Assembly (NCBI RefSeq): GCF_003255815.1
Contig: NC_037668.1
Span: 11,172,542-11,236,541 of the forward strand
Length of the DNA: 64,000 bases
Direction of reading: 5' to 3'
Origin: Theropithecus gelada
Taxonomy: Eukaryota > Chordata > Mammalia > Primates > Cercopithecidae
A model generated the notes under the pieces. It did no database searches. It saw nothing but the letters and a program-made list of their open reading frames with translations, and was not told the origin of the DNA. The position numbers were made by a program, and so were the translations under genes. Shown piece by piece: positions 24,255 through 35,376 of the stretch; the first letter of the stretch is position 1, and each line of letters starts with the position of its first letter.

Positions 24255-24420
24255 GTTACTTTTGGCAAGTTGCTGAATGTTACTTTAAAAACTGGTATTA
24301 ATAGTTCCTATCTTATAGAGCTGACATAAACATGAAATAAGATATTGAACATAAATACACTTATAAAGTGCTCAGCATATGGCAAGTATATAATACATAT
24401 TGGAATAGCTCTTATTATTT
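24255..24420 (+). mobile_element. MIR SINE fragment
   Basis: 'ggcaagttgctgaatg', 'ttcctatcttatagag', 'aagtgctcagcatatgg' and 'agctcttattattt' follow the MIR order. It is strongly diverged. Confidence 0.75.
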
Positions 24421-24779
24421 AATATTCTTTGGCAAACTATATGGTCATTCTCAAGTAATCCTTTTACTATCTTCGTGAATTGCCCAGTTGAATAACTCTC
24501 TAGGAAGAGTCCTGAACTTTAAATATTTGACCTATTATTAAGCAAAACCAGTAAACGGAATACTGAAGAAGCAGTATCCATAGATGGTTCTATGACAGAA
24601 GTGTTCTCCATCTGTATTTATTCACTATGGTAAGCATAAACCACATGAAGCCATGGGGCACTTGAAAGTGCTGCTAAGGAAGGAATTTTTAAAATTTAAT
24701 TATTTCAGTTTAAATGGACACATACTATATTGGACACTGTTGCCCCCATACATACCAAAAGACCTATACAGGTCACTGT

Positions 24780-24963
24780 GGCCTAGTGTGGCTCTGGATT
24801 AGGTGACCTGGATTTGAAACCACAATCTTCCCTTTAGAAGCAGAACTACTTTAAGCAAGTAACGCAGCCTCCCATGCCTCCTCAGTTTCAACTTTCGCAA
24901 TCTGAGGTTGATAACAGTATCTACTTTATTGGCTTATAGATTAAATTAGAGAATGCAAATAAA
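24780..24963 (+). mobile_element. MIR SINE fragment
   Basis: 'tggatttgaaaccacaatctt', 'cctcctcagtttcaact' and 'ataacagtatctactttatt' match MIR. It abuts a MER5A element. Confidence 0.7.
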
Positions 24964-25150
24964 GCGATGGTTCTCAAAGTTCAGCATGCATCAGTATCAC
25001 CTGGAAGGCGAAGACACCAATTGCTGGGTTCATCCTCCAGGTTTTTTATTCAATAGGTCTGAGGTAGAGTCAGATAATCTGCATTCCTAATGAGTTCCCA
25101 GGTGATGCTCATGTTGCCAGTCTGGGGACCACACTTGGAAAAACACTGTT
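24964..25150 (+). mobile_element. MER5A hAT-Charlie transposon (second copy)
   Basis: 'gatggttctcaaag', 'catcagtatcacctgg', 'ttcaataggtctgagg', 'gagttcccaggtgatgctc' and 'ctggggaccacacttgg' follow the MER5A consensus on the plus strand. Confidence 0.9.
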
Positions 25151-25603
25151 ATAAGCCATTTAGTGTGGTGCCTGATAAACAATGAGAACTCAATAGTGTT
25201 ATTATAAGCATCTTGATGGTGTACATCAGGAGGGCTTTTGCAAAAAAAAAAAAATTCAGCTTTATTAGAAATCTCTAGCCCATTTTCTGACATGTACTTT
25301 TGATAAATGTTTATGAGTCACCTACAAAGGGCAAGACACCCCCACTGTGTTGTGTCAAAGTGGGTTTGAAGCAGGGTTTCAGAGCACCAAGTTACATGAC
25401 CATGATTATTACCATCTGAAATATTTTTTACCATTTCAACTTTCTACAAAACATACAGGAAAAAATAAAAATTAAGTTTCTCTCCAATTTTTCATGTCCA
25501 TTAGAAAGATTGTGAAGGTCCTGTAAACGATAGGTGGAAGGGATGTGAAAATAGATCTAGATTCTATGCTTGGCTCTTTAATCAACTTCCTGAGATCACT
25601 GGG

Positions 25604-26410
25604 TGTGATGGATAATTTTTTTTTTTTTTTTTTTTTTTTGAGACGGAGTCTCGCTCTGTCGCCCAGGCTGGAGTGCAGTGGCGCGATCTCGGCACCCCCC
25701 ACCACGCTTGGCTAACAGAATGGCCTTTTAATTTTTGTATTTTTAGTAGAGACGAGGTTTTCACCATGTTAGCCAGGATGGTCTCGATCTCCTGACCTAA
25801 TGATCCGCCCGCCTCAGCCTCCCAAAGTGCTGGGATTACAGATGTAAGGCACTGCACTCGGCCGTGATGGATAATTTTATGTCAACTTGACTGAGTTAAG
25901 GGATATCCAGATAGCTGGTAAAGCATTACTCTGGGTGTGTGTGTGAGGGTGTTTCTGGAAGAGACTGGCCTTTCAATCAGTAGACTCAATAAAGGAGATA
26001 CACCCTCATCAATGTGGGCTGACATCCAATCAGCTGAGGGACTGACTAGAACAAAAAGACAGAGGAAGGGCTAATTTGCTGTCTTCTAGAGCTGGGACTT
26101 CACCTTCTCCTGCCCTAGGACATCAGAGCTCCTGGTTCTCAGGCCTTCAGACTCTGGGACTTACAGTGGCCCCCAGGTTCTCAAGCCTTCAGCCTTGGAC
26201 TGACAGTTACGTCATTGGTTCCCCTGGTTCTCCAGCCTGAGGACTTGGACTGCATCACACCATCATCTCTCATGGGTCCAGCTTGCACATAGCCTATCAT
26301 GGAACTTCTCAGCGTTCAAAATTGGGTGAGCTAATCCCCATAATAAATCCTCTAATATACAGATATATATCCTATTGGTTCTGTTTCTCTGAAGAATCCT
26401 GATTAATACT
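25604..26410 (+). mobile_element. ERVL-type LTR (MLT2-like) carrying an Alu
   Basis: The LTR begins 'tgtgatggataatttt' and, after the inserted Alu, continues 'atgtcaacttgactgagtt', 'gtgtttctggaagaga', 'tagactcaataaagg', 'tccaatcagctgagg' and 'cctattggttctgtttctct', ending 'gattaata' near 26410. This is the layout I associate with MLT2-type LTRs. The subfamily assignment is tentative. Confidence 0.7.
25620..25863 (-). mobile_element. AluY-like SINE, minus strand, internally deleted
   Basis: It is flanked by a perfect 15-base duplication GTGATGGATAATTTT (25605-25619 and 25864-25878), so it inserted into the first bases of the ERVL-type LTR. About 60-70 bases of one arm are missing: the text jumps from 'gatctcggc' to 'accccccaccacgcttgg', skipping the segment with the second set of conserved boxes. 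Confidence 0.92.
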
Positions 26411-26665
26411 GATTAACCAGGCAAGATTCTCTTAATAATTATGGGCCAAGTTTGGACCTGAGCAGTTCGGTCACTTAAAAAAAAAAAACAACAGGTTGCA
26501 AACAAGTCCACCCTCACCAATGCATAGACTTTGGTCCCTGGAAGTTATCACAAGTTATTTGTTTTTCTCCTCTGAGATTCTTTCCATAGTGCCTTAGTTT
26601 TTTGGAGGAAAGGTATTGCAAGGGGGTAAAAAACCACACAAACAGATAAACAGATAATTGGCTTG
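26411..26665. other. Short stretch right of the ERVL-type LTR
   Basis: No gene or named repeat; it holds a run of about 12 A near 26477. It may include the extreme end of the WARS2 transcript, if the late poly(A) site is further left than proposed. Confidence 0.4.
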
Positions 26666-26966
26666 ATAGATCTACCTTTAGTTTTGTCATTTTCCAGTAT
26701 TCATAATCCTTTCAAAGTTTCCTTTAAAGGGGAAAAAAAGAGGCCTGTAAGAAATAGCTCAAAGAGGTTCTAGGATTTATAGACATCCCATTCCAATATA
26801 AGATACAAAAGGCAAATAGATCTACCTTTAATTTTGTCATTTTCCAGTATTCATAATCCTTTCAAAGTTTCCTTTAAAGGGGAAAAAAAGAGGCTAGTAA
26901 GAAATATGCTCAAAGAGGTTCTAGGATTTATAGACATCCCATTCCAATATAAGATACAAAAGGCAA
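26666..26966. repeat. 150-bp direct tandem duplication
   Basis: Copy 1 is 26666-26815 (150 bp) and copy 2 is 26816-26966 (151 bp). Aligned by eye they differ by three substitutions (26681/26831, 26745/26895 and 26746/26896) and one inserted T in copy 2 near 26907. That is about 97 percent identity, much closer than the older repeats around it, so the duplication is recent. The unit matches no transposon I know. It lies about 1.5-1.85 kb downstream of the WARS2 stop, probably within or at the end of its 3' UTR. Confidence 0.95.
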
Positions 26967-27659
26967 AATGTTTCCTTTTCCCATGATCCAGGCTAGCTCC
27001 AAGAATCCTAAAAAGGATCTTTTAATTCGGATTCTGAGATGTGGTGTTTGGTGGATTTACATGTGTTCTGACACGAGGACCACTCTACTTCCTTAAGAAA
27101 CATGAGCAAAAATGCTTTGCTCAACAACCTAGTTAGGTATGTACAAATGGTGATCATGGTCCTTACTGACAAAAAACTTATAAGCAATTTCTGTTACAAA
27201 ATCGATCTTCCTAACAGGTCTTGTTGTATAAGTCAGGATTATCATTTTCATTTTCAAGTGTCAGAAATAGAAGTGCAGAAAAGCTAGGTTTTAGGGTGAC
27301 ATTACTTAACTGAGGTAGAGGCAAGATGAGAAGCTGTCAGTCATTGGGAATATCTGATTTATCAGTCTTCACTGCTGTTGTAGACTGGCAGAACCTATTT
27401 CAAAGTGTTTCTGCAAAAAGCATAGAGGAGAGAACTTGGGACCTGCCTTGGGGATTGTGATGGGGAAATGTGACCACGGTTGTCTGAATCCAGATTTTAA
27501 GTTTGCATCTATTGGCTGAATTGATGATATAAACGTCATCAGTCGTTCCAATACCCACCTTCAAAATCAGAATGTTTAGAGTCTAAAAAATGCTACCTTT
27601 CAGCATTTTTATTTTTTGGTACTGATGAAACAAGCACTATTCTTAAGAATAAGGGGTAA

Positions 27660-27830
27660 GAGTTTTACTCTCAGATTTGCTTCTCTTATGGAGTGATATC
27701 GTACAAGCTAATTGGATTCTCTCAGTCTCACTTTCCTCATGTGTAAAATGACACTAATTCTCCTAATTCATAGGGGGTTGGTGAGACTAAACTGAAATGA
27801 ATGCAAGAAAGTACTTATTAAGAATATAAT
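27660..27830 (+). mobile_element. MIR SINE fragment
   Basis: 'tctcactttcctcatgtgtaaaatg', 'ttcatagggggttggtgag' and 'gaaagtactta' match MIR. It is in antisense orientation within the probable WARS2 3' UTR. Confidence 0.7.
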
Positions 27831-28277
27831 TCAGGGACTTGGGCTCTTGTACAGTAAATAAATCAAGTCAAAATAATGCAACCTCCTTAGAAGATCATAT
27901 CCCATATCTCTGAATTAAAAAACAAATTATTGCTGGAACAGTTGGTGTCATCTCTTGGAAAACAAGTTAATCAACTTAAATATATTAAATCAGGCACCAT
28001 CTCAGTGACAAACAAACTATAAGAATGGAATTGTTTTTATGAGATCTGAATACAAATTAGCATCTGATCAAATGGCATCTCAAGGATTAAACATCTAAGA
28101 ACTCTATATATTGCTTTATAAAAGAGTTGAAGTAGATAAAGTGTGCATCTGTTACACTAAGTACTCCAGAAAGAAGCACAAATGACACTCCATTTCCCAA
28201 ATTACTCCTTACCTCAATCACATTTGTGTAGGCCAAGGAGTGTGCCTCAATAATTGGGGATTCAGACAGCTATGCCT

Positions 28278-28299
28278 TATTTATTTATTTATTTATTTT
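28278..28299 (-). terminator. WARS2: Candidate early WARS2 poly(A) signal cluster
   Basis: A (TTTA)n run on the plus strand reads as several overlapping AATAAA hexamers on the WARS2 strand, about 210-230 bases after the stop codon. It is also a simple repeat, so use as a poly(A) signal is inference. Downstream transcript sequence includes 'GCTGTCTG' but no strong GU-rich element. Confidence 0.35.
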
Positions 28300-28507
28300 T
28301 GTTGTTGTTCACAGCATTTTGTTGATGGGGTTTGGAACACTGTCGTATTTCAAAGCTACAAAGCAATATTCATCAAATAAAGCCAATAATCAGCTATACC
28401 AAATTAAATGTCCCAAAACTATAACTTTTTCTTGTGAGGAAAGCTGCCGTTATCAGAATGCATGGAGTGCAAGGCACAAAAGCCTTACTGTGATTCGTTG
28501 AAACTTC

Positions 28508-28956
28508 CTATAGAAAACCTACCAATTTCTTCACCTCCTGGCACACAGGGTATGCTAATTCTTTGGCTTTTGCTGATCCAATTTGTAAAACTTTCTCTAA
28601 ATGGTCCTTGTCCAGCTTCAGTTTTTCAATTTCACGCTTAATTGGGGCAAACTTCTCAATCACAGCATCTGCCACGGCCAGCTTGTAGTGAGCAGTGTCC
28701 ATGCCCGCGCTGCGGCGCACCACTTCCTCCACCGAGAGCCCCGTCACCGCGGCGTGCACTGCCACCATGTTGGACACGCCAGCGCGGCCAGCCGGGTCAT
28801 AGGTGACCTCCGAGGTGAAGTCCGTCACAGCCTTGCGGAATTTCTGCACTATCTCCTCTGGGCTGTCTGTTATTCGGACGGTGGCCAGTTTGTCAGGGTC
28901 TGATTTCGACATTTTGGCAGAAGGATCACGGAGGGATTTTACCTTCTTCATGGATG
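28508..28956 (-). CDS. WARS2: WARS2 exon 6 (terminal coding exon)
   Basis: Mitochondrial tryptophanyl-tRNA synthetase charges mitochondrial tRNA-Trp with tryptophan in the matrix, using ATP. This last exon encodes 148 full residues plus the end of a split Thr codon. It opens with a Ser-Met-Lys-Lys stretch and soon reaches 'KMSKSD', the class I synthetase ATP-binding loop (about residues 226-230 if the protein has the usual 360). The rest is the helical C-terminal, tRNA-anticodon-side part, ending 'EVKKLVGFL' and TAG. The acceptor is 'ttttaacctag' just above 28956, so the open frame continuing to 29188 is intron read-through. Bases 28690-28880 are unusually CpG-rich for an internal gene region. 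Bacterial-type TrpRS homology makes the call firm. Confidence 0.97.
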
Positions 28957-29693
28957 CTAGGTTAAAAACACCAACACACACATACCCAAAACAAAAACAA
29001 AACAAACAAATCACCAAGATGTATATACTGACAGTTCCCAACTTGCAATGGTTTGAATTATGATTTTTCAACTTTACAGTGGTATAAAAGTGATATCCAT
29101 TCAGAAGAAACTGTACTTGAAATACCCACACAACCATTTTGTTTTTCACTTTCAGTATAGTATTCAATAAATCACATGAGATATTCAATACTTTGTTGTA
29201 AAATAGGCTTTGTGTTAGATGATTCTGCCCAATTATAGACTAATGTAAGTGTTTTGAGCACGCTGAAGGTGGCTAGGCTGAGCTGTGATGTTCAGTAGGT
29301 TAGGTGGGTTAAATGCATTTTTGATTAACAGTGTTTTCAACTTACAATGGCTTTATCAGGATGTAACCCAATTATAAGTCAAGAAGCATCCGTTTATACT
29401 TTGTAAATTATGTACTACTTTTTAAATATTATTATTTTAAATTTTTGGTCTCTTCTATACTTTTAAAATATTTTTAGTTACCCTTTCCAATAACCCAACA
29501 TCTTTTTCAGTAATCCAATGTGGTCTACCTACTAGTCCTACACTAGAGAAAACAATGAGGACTCTAGTTACAGATCCTGAATCCTGTCTACAAGAAAGCT
29601 GAGGTTAGTCCCAAGAAAGTTCCAAGCCTGTCTATTGTCCAATCCTCTCTTTAGAATATACCCTGATGTAACAATTATAAGTTTGTTACTTAC
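28957..29693 (-). other. WARS2: WARS2 intron 5
   Basis: A 737-base intron with GT (donor GTAAGT) and AG ends. Half of it is a DNA-transposon-like sequence, listed next. The remainder is AT-rich with no other signal. Confidence 0.95.
29030..29393. mobile_element. Non-autonomous DNA transposon-like element in intron 5
   Basis: The text 'ccaacttgcaatggtttga', 'tttttcactttcagtatag', 'ggctttgtgttagatgattc', 'taggttaggtgggtta' and the end 'caacttacaatggctttatc' matches a repeat I remember as having 'acttacgatgg'-type ends. The two ends are roughly inverted copies. The family (possibly TcMar-Tigger) is not certain. Confidence 0.6.
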
Positions 29694-29812
29694 TTAGAAT
29701 GGACTTGGGCACTGGAAAGAACTCCCCATACTTCTTGTTGAAACCTTCTGCTAGGTCCTGAACTAGTTCCATGTGCTGGACTTGATCCTCCCCAACAGGA
29801 ACGTGTGTGGAC
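29694..29812 (-). CDS. WARS2: WARS2 exon 5
   Basis: It has 119 bases: one base finishing a split Lys codon, 39 full codons, and one base starting the split Thr codon completed in exon 6. It begins 'STHVPVGEDQVQHMELVQDL' and ends 'FFPVPKSIL'. The GEDQ segment is a conserved TrpRS active-site motif, and the preceding residues form part of the Rossmann-fold core. Acceptor is 'attaaag' and donor is GTAAGT. The phases agree exactly with exons 4 and 6. Residues are about 172-212 of an expected 360. Confidence 0.97.
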
Positions 29813-30634
29813 CTTTAATAAAAGACAGACAGAAAAACACAGCAAGGCTCTTTCTTAGAGACAGAAATGATATTGCAAGCAGCTGCATTTCCTGTGAATA
29901 TTTCACTGTTGGTGTTCAACAAATGTTCACCAACTATAGAGGGAATGTTTAGACCTAAGTCTTTATCTATGGATCAGACAAAAGCCAAAGAGATGTTTCT
30001 CTACTCTAGTTGTGTTTTTTCCATAGCAGAGGAATACAGCCATCAACACCAGAATAACAGGATCTTGCTGGGAGGGAGGAATGGGATTTTAAATAGCATA
30101 TGCTCTAGGTACGATTGTGTTTTAAAACTACTCCTCATTCCCTCACCCAGTCAGCACATATTATCCCAGGCCTGACCAGATGCTTTTTACCTCAGAACTG
30201 CAGCTCACACTTGAAAGACACCCCACCCCACTCTTCAAATCAAAGGCGGCAGAAAGTTCTTCAGGCAAGAGTTTTTCCTCCCTGTCACATAGGGAGTAAT
30301 TCAATATTCTTTTGCAGTAAGCTTCATTTTCAAGTACATTGCAATCACAGGACAATTAATATGTTGCAGAGAACTTAAAATCTACAAGTACAGTGTAGAT
30401 GGCTATCAAAAAGCAAGTTGGAGAAAACGTGAAGTACATTGACATTTATGTAAATTTTATAAGTGCATATGGAAATATATCTGTAGTAATAAGCATAAAA
30501 ACATACTGGAAGCTCCTCCCCAAATTTATAATTGTAGCTGCTTCTAGAGAAGGTGGGAAGGAAATAGATCTGAAGAACAAAGGAGACTTGAATTTTATCT
30601 GTAATATTTCATTTTATTAAGAAATGAAGATGTG

Positions 30635-30935
30635 GGCCGGGCGCGGTGGCTCAAGCCTGTAATCCCAGCACTTTGGGAGGCCGAGACGGGCGGATCACGA
30701 GGTCAGGAGATCGAGACCATCCTGGCGAACACGGTGAAACCCCGTCTCTACTAAAAAATACAAAAAACTAGCCGGGCGAGGTGGCGGGCGCCTGTGGTCC
30801 CAGCTACTTGGGAGGCTGAGGCAGGAGAATGGCGTAAGCCCGGGAGGCGGAGCTTGCAGTGAGCCGAGATCGCGCCACTGCACTCCAGCCTGGGCGACAG
30901 AGCGAGACTCCGTCTCAAAAAAAAAAAAAAAAAAA
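30635..30935 (+). mobile_element. AluYR-type SINE (Old World monkey), full length
   Basis: Nearly pristine. The perfect 16-base target duplication AAGAAATGAAGATGTG lies at 30619-30634 and 30936-30951. Diagnostic differences from human AluY are 'ggctcaagcctg', 'gccgagacggg' and 'ctagccgggcgagg'. Antisense to WARS2, it lies about 0.8 kb upstream of exon 5 in the transcript. Confidence 0.95.
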
Positions 30936-31254
30936 AAGAAATGAAGATGTGAAACCAAAAATATCAGAATATAGGGAATGACTTTATCATGACTTTAATC
31001 CCATATGTAAAGTTGGCAGTGTCAGATCATGACACTGCAAACTTTATTACATCAAATAAGGGAAGAATGAACCATTATAGAGAAGTCTTGATGAGGAAAA
31101 TTTTATACTGAAGCCTTATGGAGGGATAAAAAACAGGCGATTTTATATATGTAATGCTTGGCTGGGAGTTTATACTTGATAATACAAGTAATACAGTGCT
31201 CTGAGGTTTTTTTAATCAAAGAAACAATATTGCCCCTGTGAAAAAAGTAGCGAG

Positions 31255-31400
31255 ACATCATAGGCAAGTTTCTTAACCTTTCTAAGCCTTCGTTTCCTCT
31301 GTAAAGTGAGGGTCATGATGGAGCTTACCTCATATGGCTCTTTCATGGATTACAAGTATACTACTTGATAGTAATTAGCTCTATAAATGGTTGCTATTGA
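31255..31400 (+). mobile_element. MIR SINE fragment
   Basis: 'ggcaagtttcttaaccttt', 'ttcgtttcctctgtaaagtg' and 'ggttgctattgat' match MIR, in antisense orientation in WARS2 intron 4. Confidence 0.78.
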
Positions 31401-31810
31401 TATTTCTCTCTCTCTATATATACATTCATTAATATCTGACATGATGAAGGACAAAATGGTAAAATAAAGATACTATAAAGAACCCTGATGAGGGGTACAC
31501 TGACTTTTTTCACACCGGATCATTTTCCTTTTTCAGAGCTGACATACCACAAATAAGAACGCATAATCCCAGAGATAGTCACAGACCTGGGCAGTGATCC
31601 TGATATGCATAGAAACCTTACTTGAAACTGACAGTTCACATATCTGATCAGGTAATCCCAAAATATAAATCGCATGTTACAGGAATTCTGAGAGCTCTTT
31701 TAATTTAAGGAAAACAAGAACAGAACAATCAATGGAAAGGCAAAATGTAAGGACCATGACAGCAGACCCAGAAAGCGTTTCTCTTCTTCTAAGGCCAATA
31801 AGTGAATGTT

Positions 31811-32126
31811 GACCAGGTACAGTGGCCCATGCTTGTAATCCCAGCACTTTGGGAGGCCAAGGTGGGAGAGTCACCTGAGGTTGGGAGTTCGAGACCAGCC
31901 TGATCAACGGTGAAACCCTGTCTCTATTAAAAATACGTAATTAGCTGGGGGTAGTGGTGCATGCCTGTAATCCCAGCTACTTGGGAGGCTGAGGCAGGAG
32001 AATCGCTTGAATCCGGGAGGCGGAGGTTGCAATGAGCCGAGATTGCACCATTGCACTCCAGCCTGGGCAACAAGCGTGAAACGCCGTCTCAAAAAATAAA
32101 TAAATAAATAAAAAGTTAAAAAAAAA
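31811..32126 (+). mobile_element. AluS-like SINE, plus strand
   Basis: Complete Alu with a 14-base duplication 'aataagtgaatgt(t/g)' at 31797-31810 and 32127-32140. The tail is (TAAA)n then a run of A. Confidence 0.95.
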
Positions 32127-34580
32127 AATAAGTGAATGTGGGAAATTCTACAGAATAACTGTTAGGGCCATAACCACTGCTGTCTTCCACACAGCCTGGA
32201 GTAGAAAGCCACTGGATCAGTGAGTGGCAAAAACAAAAATATTCCTTTTTATGTTTTCGTAAGCACTCATAGTCCTACATGATACTCCTTTCTGGGATGT
32301 ACATGCAGACACCCCACCTTTGTAACTTTCTCTTCTTTGAGTGGACTTTGCTACACCTGTCTTGTAATTGTAGTTAGGCTGACATGCAGAGGTCACCTGG
32401 ACACCCCCAAGCCAAATTAGCCAACAGAGCAGGTTAAAAAACAATTACAGTAGCCCATAGGAAATCGCAATGGACTGCAACTAACACAGAAAAAACAATT
32501 ACCATAATCCATACACTTAAAGCACATCAAAATGAATATTTCCACATGTCAAAATGGTTCCAGATTCACAAAGCAAGCAAACTAAACAGAAAACACATTT
32601 AGTTTTCATAATGACTCTGCATGCATCTTTGCCTGATGTCGGTTCCTTGCCTCTTTTCTAACAATTCTGTTGGGGGGTGGGGGGGTTGGCTTTTTTTTAA
32701 AAAAAGGATTTAAAAAATTTTAATCTTTTTCACCTGCCCCTATTGCTCCACTTGGCTTTTTCATCTGATTTTAGTGTGTTTGTTTCTCGCCTTCCCTCCC
32801 TGTGCTCCTGCTGCTTCTTTCACCTCCTATAATTTATCTTGGCCTTTACTTCTCATCCAGTGAGTTTACACTTTACATTAATTCATCTTGTCTTTGATTC
32901 TATTCACTTATGTGCCTTATTCTCTTCATATTTCCAGCCTTTCCCCTCAGTCTTCCTTTCACTTCAAATAATTTAGTGCTGCTCTTTAAAAATTTATATC
33001 CTGCATAATGATATCCATATTAATGTGTCTTCTCTTTTTTCTATTTTCCTTTTTCTTTTTTAAGTTACTGACTGTGCTTTCTTAGACACAACATAAAACA
33101 AAAGCCTTTCATAATTTTGATTGTTATAACTTCTGTCATATAATAAGGCCTCTGATCTTCTCCTTTGGTAACTAAACCATTTTTCTTTTGCTTAGTTCCT
33201 TTTTGCATCTATGATTACTTAAGATCACCCCACCCTTCTGGCAGAATTAGTGTCCAGATGAATAATCATTGCCTACATATATCTGCTCACAGAGATTTGT
33301 TGTCTTATTCTTTCTTTTTCTACTTTTTTTGGCTGTGTTTGTAACTTTTCAGTGCTGCTGCCTTTGACCAGCCCAGCTGGGACAGGAGTTTGGTGGTGTT
33401 TTCTTGTCATAAAGGATTCATTTCTCATCACTAGTTGCTTGTTGGATATGCAATAATGACTCTCTAATTCAGCAATTACTTACTGAAGACCCATGATGTG
33501 AAAGACCTGGTGCTGGGCACAGTGAAATATATAATGAAAGGTTTACTTTCTAAAGATTTAAGACCTCCAGGAGGAGAGATAATACCCAAGGAAGCTCTGA
33601 ACTCTTCTGGCGAGTCCTCCTTCAGCATCCCCTACCTCAGTGAATGGCAATGCTATCAATCCAGTTGGGTAAGTCAGAAACATTGGGTCATCCCCGACAC
33701 CTCCCTCTCATACACATGCAGTCCTATCCATTTTACCGCCTAAATGTTTCTTATATTTGTCTACTTTTCTTCCTCTTCACTGTCACCATCATGGCCCACA
33801 TTAGACTATGAAATAGCCTCTAAACAGATTGCCCCAGATATTCTTGTCTTCCTAAAATTCATTCTCTGTATTTTAATTCTCTTTTAAAAGAATGAGTCAT
33901 ATCAAATTCGCTGTATCCTTGAAATGTACAAATAGCTTCCTGTTGCTCTTTGGAGAGCACACTGGATTATCTGTTGACACCTCAGCACCATTCTCTCCCT
34001 TCTACGCTACCTCTTGATTTTCAGGGGCTGGCAGCCTGCAAACTACATTTCTCAGACTGCCTTTCAGGAGGGTTCTGGTTTGGTATAGGCCTTTGCCTAA
34101 TAGAAGTAAAGTGGAAAGAGAAAGATTAAAAATTGTTGCTTAGGTAGAGTGGGTGAATACGTGCATATGAGCAGACTGCAGAAATGAGCAGCAGGTTCCT
34201 GAATCTCAGAAAAATCCAGGCTCGACTGGCCTCACAAAGAATGAAGCACTTCAAGAACTGGAAGTCTCCAAAGCAGCTATAGGAACTCTAGCATTCTTAG
34301 AAAAAGCTCTCAAATGCTGTTCTATGACAGTCTCAAAAAAAGAGAAATACTACTAATAATAAGCTCTCAAAAAGCTTATTTTCAGTGGTCCTCAATGGCA
34401 GTAGCCTGATTCTTAGACATTATGATGACATCTCTTCTCTGACTCTACCAGCCTGAAGTATCCGAGCAATCATTTTGCTCTCTATACTTTCTGGGTTTTG
34501 GTTTGGTTTGGTTTCTGCCTGCAGTTTCTTGAAGACTCTGTTGTCTCATTTTTCTATATCATTTTTGCTTTCATTTGCAC

Positions 34581-34893
34581 TTTTTTTTTTTTTTTTTTTT
34601 TTTTTTTTGGGAGATAGAGTCTCGCTTCATCACCCAGGCTAGAGTGCAGTGGTGTGCTCTCGGCTCACTGCGGCCTCCTCCTCCTGGGTTCAAGCAATTC
34701 TTGTGCCTCAGCCTCCCAAGTAGCTGGGACTACAGGCACACACCACCATGCCCAGCTAATATTTTGTATTTTAAATAGAGACAAGGTTTCACCATTTTGG
34801 CCAGGCTGGTCTGGAACTCCTGAGCTCAGGTGATCTGCCTGGCAGGGCCTCCCAAAGTGCTGGGATTACAGGCATGAGCCACTGTGCCCAGCC
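34581..34893 (-). mobile_element. AluS-like SINE, minus strand
   Basis: Starts with a 28-T tract and runs through both reversed arms to 'ccactgtgcccagcc'. It is in sense orientation relative to WARS2 and forms an inverted pair with the Alus at 30635 and 31811. Confidence 0.95.
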
Positions 34894-34984
34894 AGTTTCC
34901 AGTCTTCTTATCCTCTTCCCAAATTTTTCAAATTCTTGAGAAAGATAATCTGATTTGCCCAGACACTCACTTTCATCTCTATCT

Positions 34985-35120
34985 GAATGAACTTAGTGGA
35001 ATCTCTCTGAAACTTCATTTCCTCATCTGTAAAGTGAGGATAATACCATCCACTTATTTTATAGCTCTATTGTGAGAACTGAACAGATAATGAGTGTGTA
35101 GCAGTTAGTAGATGACTAGC
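34985..35120 (+). mobile_element. MIR SINE fragment
   Basis: 'tgaaacttcatttcctcatc', 'gtaaagtgaggataatacc' and 'tattgtgagaactgaacag' are MIR core text. Confidence 0.75.
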
Positions 35121-35261
35121 AAATAATGCTCAACACATGTAAAGTCCTTCCTTTCCTTTCCCTCAAGGCCATGTATAGTGCCTTTTCCCGGATCAGTGGC
35201 ATTGTAGGTACTTAGCAACTATTTGTTGTTTATTAATAAAAATTATATGTTTGTGCCTTTA

Positions 35262-35376
35262 TGTGTATGTGTGTGTGTATGCATATATATACACACACAT
35301 ATATATAAAAAACACATATACATACACAGAGAGAGAAAGAGAGAGAGACATATACAGAGAGAAAGAGGAGAAAGAA
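35262..35376. repeat. TG/TA/CA and GA microsatellite cluster
   Basis: A TG-rich segment runs into 'atatatatacacacac', then GA-rich repeats. The TG and CA halves are near inverted copies and could pair. Confidence 0.85.

Larger units (their letters stand above)
26806..28507 (-). other. WARS2: WARS2 3' untranslated region (probable extent)
   Basis: It starts directly after the WARS2 stop codon, whose reverse complement is at 28508-28510. The end is uncertain. An overlapping cluster of AATAAA hexamers on the minus strand at 28278-28299 could end a short form about 230 bases after the stop. Single candidates further on are AATAAA near 27607-27612, ATTAAA near 27021-27026, and ATTAAA at 26828-26833 inside copy 2 of the tandem duplication. 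The long form used here assumes cleavage just past the last one. A diverged MIR lies at 27660-27830. RNA data are needed to place the true end. Confidence 0.4.

Noticed and set aside
26666..26966. Direct repeats as a CRISPR-like or satellite array
   Set aside because: Only two copies without spacers exist, in a vertebrate gene; it is a simple tandem duplication.
28508..29188. 226-codon minus-strand open frame as a single-exon gene
   Set aside because: Only 28508-28956 is coding (WARS2 exon 6). The first 77 codons are intron 5 and a DNA transposon read through the acceptor 'cctag'.
30695..30958. Minus-strand frame across an AluYR
   Set aside because: Typical reverse-Alu translation ('SVAQAGVQWRDLGSLQ'), not a gene; the same applies near 31904, 34575, 40605 and 54987.
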